This document shows positions 60,201 through 64,000 of a DNA stretch of 64,000 bases, piece after piece. The notes under the pieces are model-generated. The model ran no database searches, was not told the DNA's origin, and saw only the letters and a program-made list of their open reading frames with translations. Origin of the DNA: Parus major (taxonomy: Eukaryota > Chordata > Aves > Passeriformes > Paridae); NCBI RefSeq assembly GCF_001522545.3, contig NC_031770.1, forward strand, positions 16,718,751 through 16,782,750. Reading direction: 5' to 3'. Positions within the stretch are counted from its first letter, which is position 1, and each line of letters begins with the position of its first letter. A program made the translations under genes and the position numbers.

Positions 60201-63200
60201 ATTTTCATTTTAGACTAAGTAGAAATATTTAGAGGTCTTAAACCCTATTTAAAAGTACACAACATTCCTATGAATTTCAAAATGGAAGAACTTCGGCTGT
60301 TTCATCTTTGCCAGCCTTTCAGACAAATGGTGTCAGAAAGATCTGAACAGCAGAAATGTCAGAAGATCTTAGTTTTCACGTGCAGGGCTTCCTCCAGTAC
60401 TATTTTTGACAGAAGTTAAGTTTATCTGTAATAACACATTTTAATTTCACCTTCCAATATTATGGAAATTTTTAAAGTGAAAACTCAGGAGAATCCCAAT
60501 TGATAAAATCATATCGTGTTTGGAAGAAAATCATTTGATACTTCTATTTGTATGGATTATTTTCTTATTAGCAGGTGTTTTTTTTCCTAAAGAACTCCTT
60601 TGACTCTTTTAAGTTATTATTTTTACTTGTATGACTTTGCTGCATTTGTCGAGCTCTTTCTGAAATCTAGAAGGAGATGCCTTTTATTTCTGAAAAAGGG
60701 GTCTTGTCAGTTTTTCTGGTGAAGTTCCCATTAACAGACAGCCTGATCAACCAGGTCAGAAGTGAAAATAATATCCACTGGTTAAAGTTTTTTAGATAGC
60801 TTTGCAAGTGGGCAGACTGCTATGAAACCCTGTTTAATAGAAATACAGTTTTCTTGTGTTTATTCATCTGAATTATGTTCCTTCCATGATCAATCCCTCA
60901 TGGTTGGCGAGGGAGGAAAACACGTGGTCAGCAAAACACTGATTCCATAAAAGAGAGCAAATGCTGATGCTCTCAAGGAGGTCCTGAGATGGAGCAGAAT
61001 GTGGCTGATTGTGGCACTTCAGGGGCACAGTGACCAATTATGGGCTGGATACGGCCAATTATGAACCAGAGCAGCCACCATAAATAACAGCACTCTGGTA
61101 ATCAGCAGGGGGATTATCAAGGCTGAAAACACTCTCCCCACATTTTCCAAGGAGAACAGTCAGAGATACCAAAGGATGTCCTGGTGGCTTTTATCATCAG
61201 CTGCTAACGGGTCCTTGGGGAGCTGCCCTTCACATCAGTCAGCCCACAGAAGATTTACAGACCTTGAATATCAAAGGCAGCAAATGGAACACCACTGCTG
61301 CTTTGCTTTTGACATCCCTGATTCACTTTGTTGTCTAAAGGTTTTAATTTCTTTCTAAAAAAAAGTGAAGGACAGTTTCTTAATGCTTATAAAAATCCTT
61401 AAGCAATTAAATATGGAACTTTTTCCAAGAGGCAGTCTTATGCTCTGCCCTAGTAAGTCCAGTTAGCTGCTAAGTGTTTGGTCTTTTCTGGAATATTTGT
61501 TTTATTTTTAATTTACATAAGATTCATTTAAACTGTCTCTACTCTTTGAAAATAATTTATGTAAATCTCAGATGATTTTGTCTGTATTAATATAACCACT
61601 TGTTCGATGGCACGAATAACTGGAACCATGAGTAATCCAAAAGCTGAGAATTTAGGACAACTGAAACAATACCAGAAATCCCTGTGTTTTACAGATAATT
61701 CCTTTAAAATAACATCATTAAAATATGTCACACTAAGTAGCAGGAGGTGAGTAAGATGGTGAGGAGCAGCACTGGGTTTTATGCCTTTGGTAGCAGGGAG
61801 GTTTTCTCCTCAGGTGATGCTCTGGTAACAAAATCTTCAGCTCAAATATAAAAATAAAAATATAAAAAATATTATACATATATAACTGGGCTAAGACCAC
61901 AACCTCTTTTGTTTTTTATAACAAAGCCATTATGTGATCTCCAAATCAAAACACTCTTTTTGGGGTTGTGATTTGTGTGTGCACCTCGGTGTAGGGGAGA
62001 GAAGACAGTAAACAGCCAACATCCATTTCAAATGTATTTGCCTTTCATTGCCTGTGTTTGAAGTATTCTTGTTAAAGACTTTAAAATGAGGATTAGCACA
62101 ATCAAACCTTATTTATTGCATGAATTAACTTCAAAGAACTCGCCTCAATATGACATTTAAGAAATATAAAGAATTTGAACAATTGCAACAAAATAAACCT
62201 TATAATTGCTTTCCTTAATACACAGTTATAGAAGGGTTAACATCTAAGGTCATATGATTTCAGGACATTAAAACATTTCAAAACACAAGTCTGATTTTGA
62301 TTGAACACACTAAAAATATTCTGCAGTCAGATCATTTAAAGTGCCCCAACTAAATTCTGATGAACTTGCCACCTACAAAAAATCTGTTATTAGGGAAAAC
62401 ACTTTGTACCTGCTAAGCATTAATGCATGAATTAATAAAAATGGCTATGACTAATGCCAAGCAAAGACAAAAAATTATTTTTTTTTTCAGAAGCTGATGC
62501 ATCATCTATTACTTTTAATGATGCATTCCATAAATGTCAGGTTTTCAGACTTTATGCAATTAAAAACTCTGTTTACTCAAATACTTTTCCTATTTCAGTA
62601 ACTTTAAAATCAGACAGATAGAGTCTGACAGTTGATGCCTTTTTCTCTTGTCTGTTCAAGTGGAAGAAAAAGTCCAGCTGCCTTTTCCAGTCCCTTACCC
62701 CTAGATCCAACCCACATGCTTTCAGCACAACCAAACCCACAGAAAGGAATCTCTTTCTAACACAAGGACTCATTTAAAATCTTTCAGAATGATCTCAACT
62801 ATATGATACATTTCCACTAAAGGGGAAAGCAATCTCTTGTGAAAAGTTAGCAAGTCTTTTTCATCACCAAACCTACACAATACAAATATTATTTACATGC
62901 TACTAAAGGATGGTCCAAAGGAGAATGAGTAGCTGAAGTGTGATGGGATTTTGTTAACTTATCTCAACATAAAGTTTTTATTCCATCTTCTCATTCAGCC
63001 CATATTCATCCTGAATTTAGTGCAACTACTCTCATTTTACACTGGAACACTGTATTAATTATTATTTTCATCTTATTTACAGCACAAATCCCTAGTCATT
63101 AAGCAGAGTCTGTGTTTGGCACTAGACAAACATCAAAATAAAGCTCAGGCTTCCCCAGATTAAAATTCTAGGCTCCTACACAGCAAGATGACAGGACCTT

Positions 63201-63629
63201 AAAATTTTATCAGAGTAGGTGTTCCATGCTGTTATCAACATGTACTCTGGCATTTGTATGATGGCCTTTGTTGATTTATAAAGGGAAGTAAGAAAAAAAT
63301 TGGTAAAATGTATGCAGAAGATGAAACAATCTTTCATTCTTTTTTTCCAGGAAAAAGCTGCATTCAAACTGATTTGGCCTTGTTCATCTTGCTTCCTCTA
63401 ACTTTGGTTTTCCAGACTAGAAATCACTTTTTCATCTCAGTAGTAGCAGAAACAATTATTTGGTCATGTGGATGTCACAGGCTGTCCCACCTGCTGTCAC
63501 AACAGCTCAATAACAGCACTTGGGCTGTTGGGAGACAGATGCAGTATCTGGCCAGTTCCTACTTTCCAAACCTGCTCCTCCACTGGCCAGATCCATGAAA
63601 AATATACCTTGGGCAGAGATGTATTGTAG
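57291..63629. other. Intergenic, no gene recognised
   Basis: AT-rich sequence with frequent stops in all frames. An imperfect duplication around 61030-61066 repeats CCAATTATG within GACCAATTATGGGCTGGATA and the following bases. TA/A-rich low complexity lies at 61845-61885. No tRNA, rRNA or exon was recognised. Confidence 0.5.
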
Positions 63630-63812
63630 CCACAGACATCCCTGTGCTGGCCACATCAGTGGACAGGGGAAGGACCCTGAATTCATCTCTTTGCACTTCT
63701 GTAAGGCGTTTGACTCTGTCCCCCACAACATCCTTTCCTTTAAATTGCAGAGAGGTGGATTTGATGGGTGGGCTGTTAGGTGGACAAGTCACACCCAGAG
63801 GGAAGTGGCTTG
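63630..63812 (+). pseudogene. Decayed CR1-type LINE reverse-transcriptase fragment
   Basis: In the + frame the sequence reads FCKAFDSVPHNIL followed by a GGFDGWAVRW block, the palm motif A region of CR1-type reverse transcriptases. The Asp expected before FCKAFD is His here, so the first catalytic residue is lost. The frame breaks shortly after (VRWTSHTQ then stop). Neither the YADD box nor flanking ORF2 domains are present. It is an old, internal piece of a retrotransposon ORF2. Confidence 0.85.
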
Positions 63813-64000
63813 ACTGAGGTGGATATGAACTAAACATTAGCATAAAGTGTGTAGTTAAAGAATGAGAGTCAAATAAAATTTTGCTTAAAAGTTTAAAATT
63901 GGCTTATCTGTCTTCCAAAGATTTCCATCACAGCAATCATTAATTCTCTAATTGACACATGTACACACATATTCAGTAACAACAAATGTTCCCAGAACTT
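63813..64000. other. Window end, nothing recognised
   Basis: Short AT-rich tail after the CR1 fragment. It ends without a visible feature. Confidence 0.5.

Overview
The window is a piece of vertebrate nuclear chromosome and almost certainly avian. It holds one recognisable protein-coding gene, the lamin B receptor gene LBR. It is split into 13 coding exons with GT-AG introns on the + strand, and the encoded protein reads like bird LBR. Chicken-repeat-1 (CR1) LINE fragments are scattered through the window, and an LTR-like segment near 15.8 kb resembles repeats I associate with songbird genomes, so a passerine is my best guess. The passerine call rests on memory of repeat families and is weaker than the bird call. 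No prokaryotic genes, CRISPR arrays, tRNAs or rRNAs were seen.

Layout. Positions 1 to about 25.4 kb are intergenic or unannotated flank with no supportable exon. They contain CR1 tails at 8.8 and 23.7 kb, an isolated GC-rich island at 11.0-11.6 kb, a candidate LTR at 15.8-16.3 kb, an A-rich tract plus GATATA-type microsatellite at 16.75-16.84 kb, and an AT dinucleotide repeat at 23.4 kb. From 25.39 to 26.96 kb lies the probable LBR promoter region: three degenerate tandem units of about 145-180 bp, a perfect palindrome carrying two forkhead-type motifs, a 666-base assembly gap (26001-26666), then GC boxes and an E-box. The non-coding first exon of LBR is expected here and may be wholly or partly inside the gap.

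LBR coding sequence runs from the ATG at 30611 to the TAG at 41264. The 13 coding segments sum to 1,827 nt, 608 codons plus stop, with every splice phase consistent. The protein has an N-terminal Tudor domain, an Arg/Ser region and linker (nuclear lamina and chromatin tethering), and a multi-pass sterol C14-reductase domain with both ERG4/ERG24-type signatures (cholesterol synthesis). A long 3' UTR with several AATAAA signals follows, probably ending near 43.55 kb.

From 43.55 to 64 kb no gene could be supported. The region holds a short 22-bp tandem repeat at 46.0 kb, stretches that look like conserved non-coding DNA at 46.2-47.0 and 48.3-48.7 kb, a CR1 fragment at 57.2 kb and a decayed CR1 reverse-transcriptase fragment at 63.6-63.8 kb. 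In mammals LBR lies between ENAH and DNAH14, but I found no exon of either here. I see no novel multi-gene system. The most interesting local structures are the tandem repeat and palindrome beside the promoter gap, and the in-frame cassette exon that encodes the whole RS block and has a weak 5' splice site.
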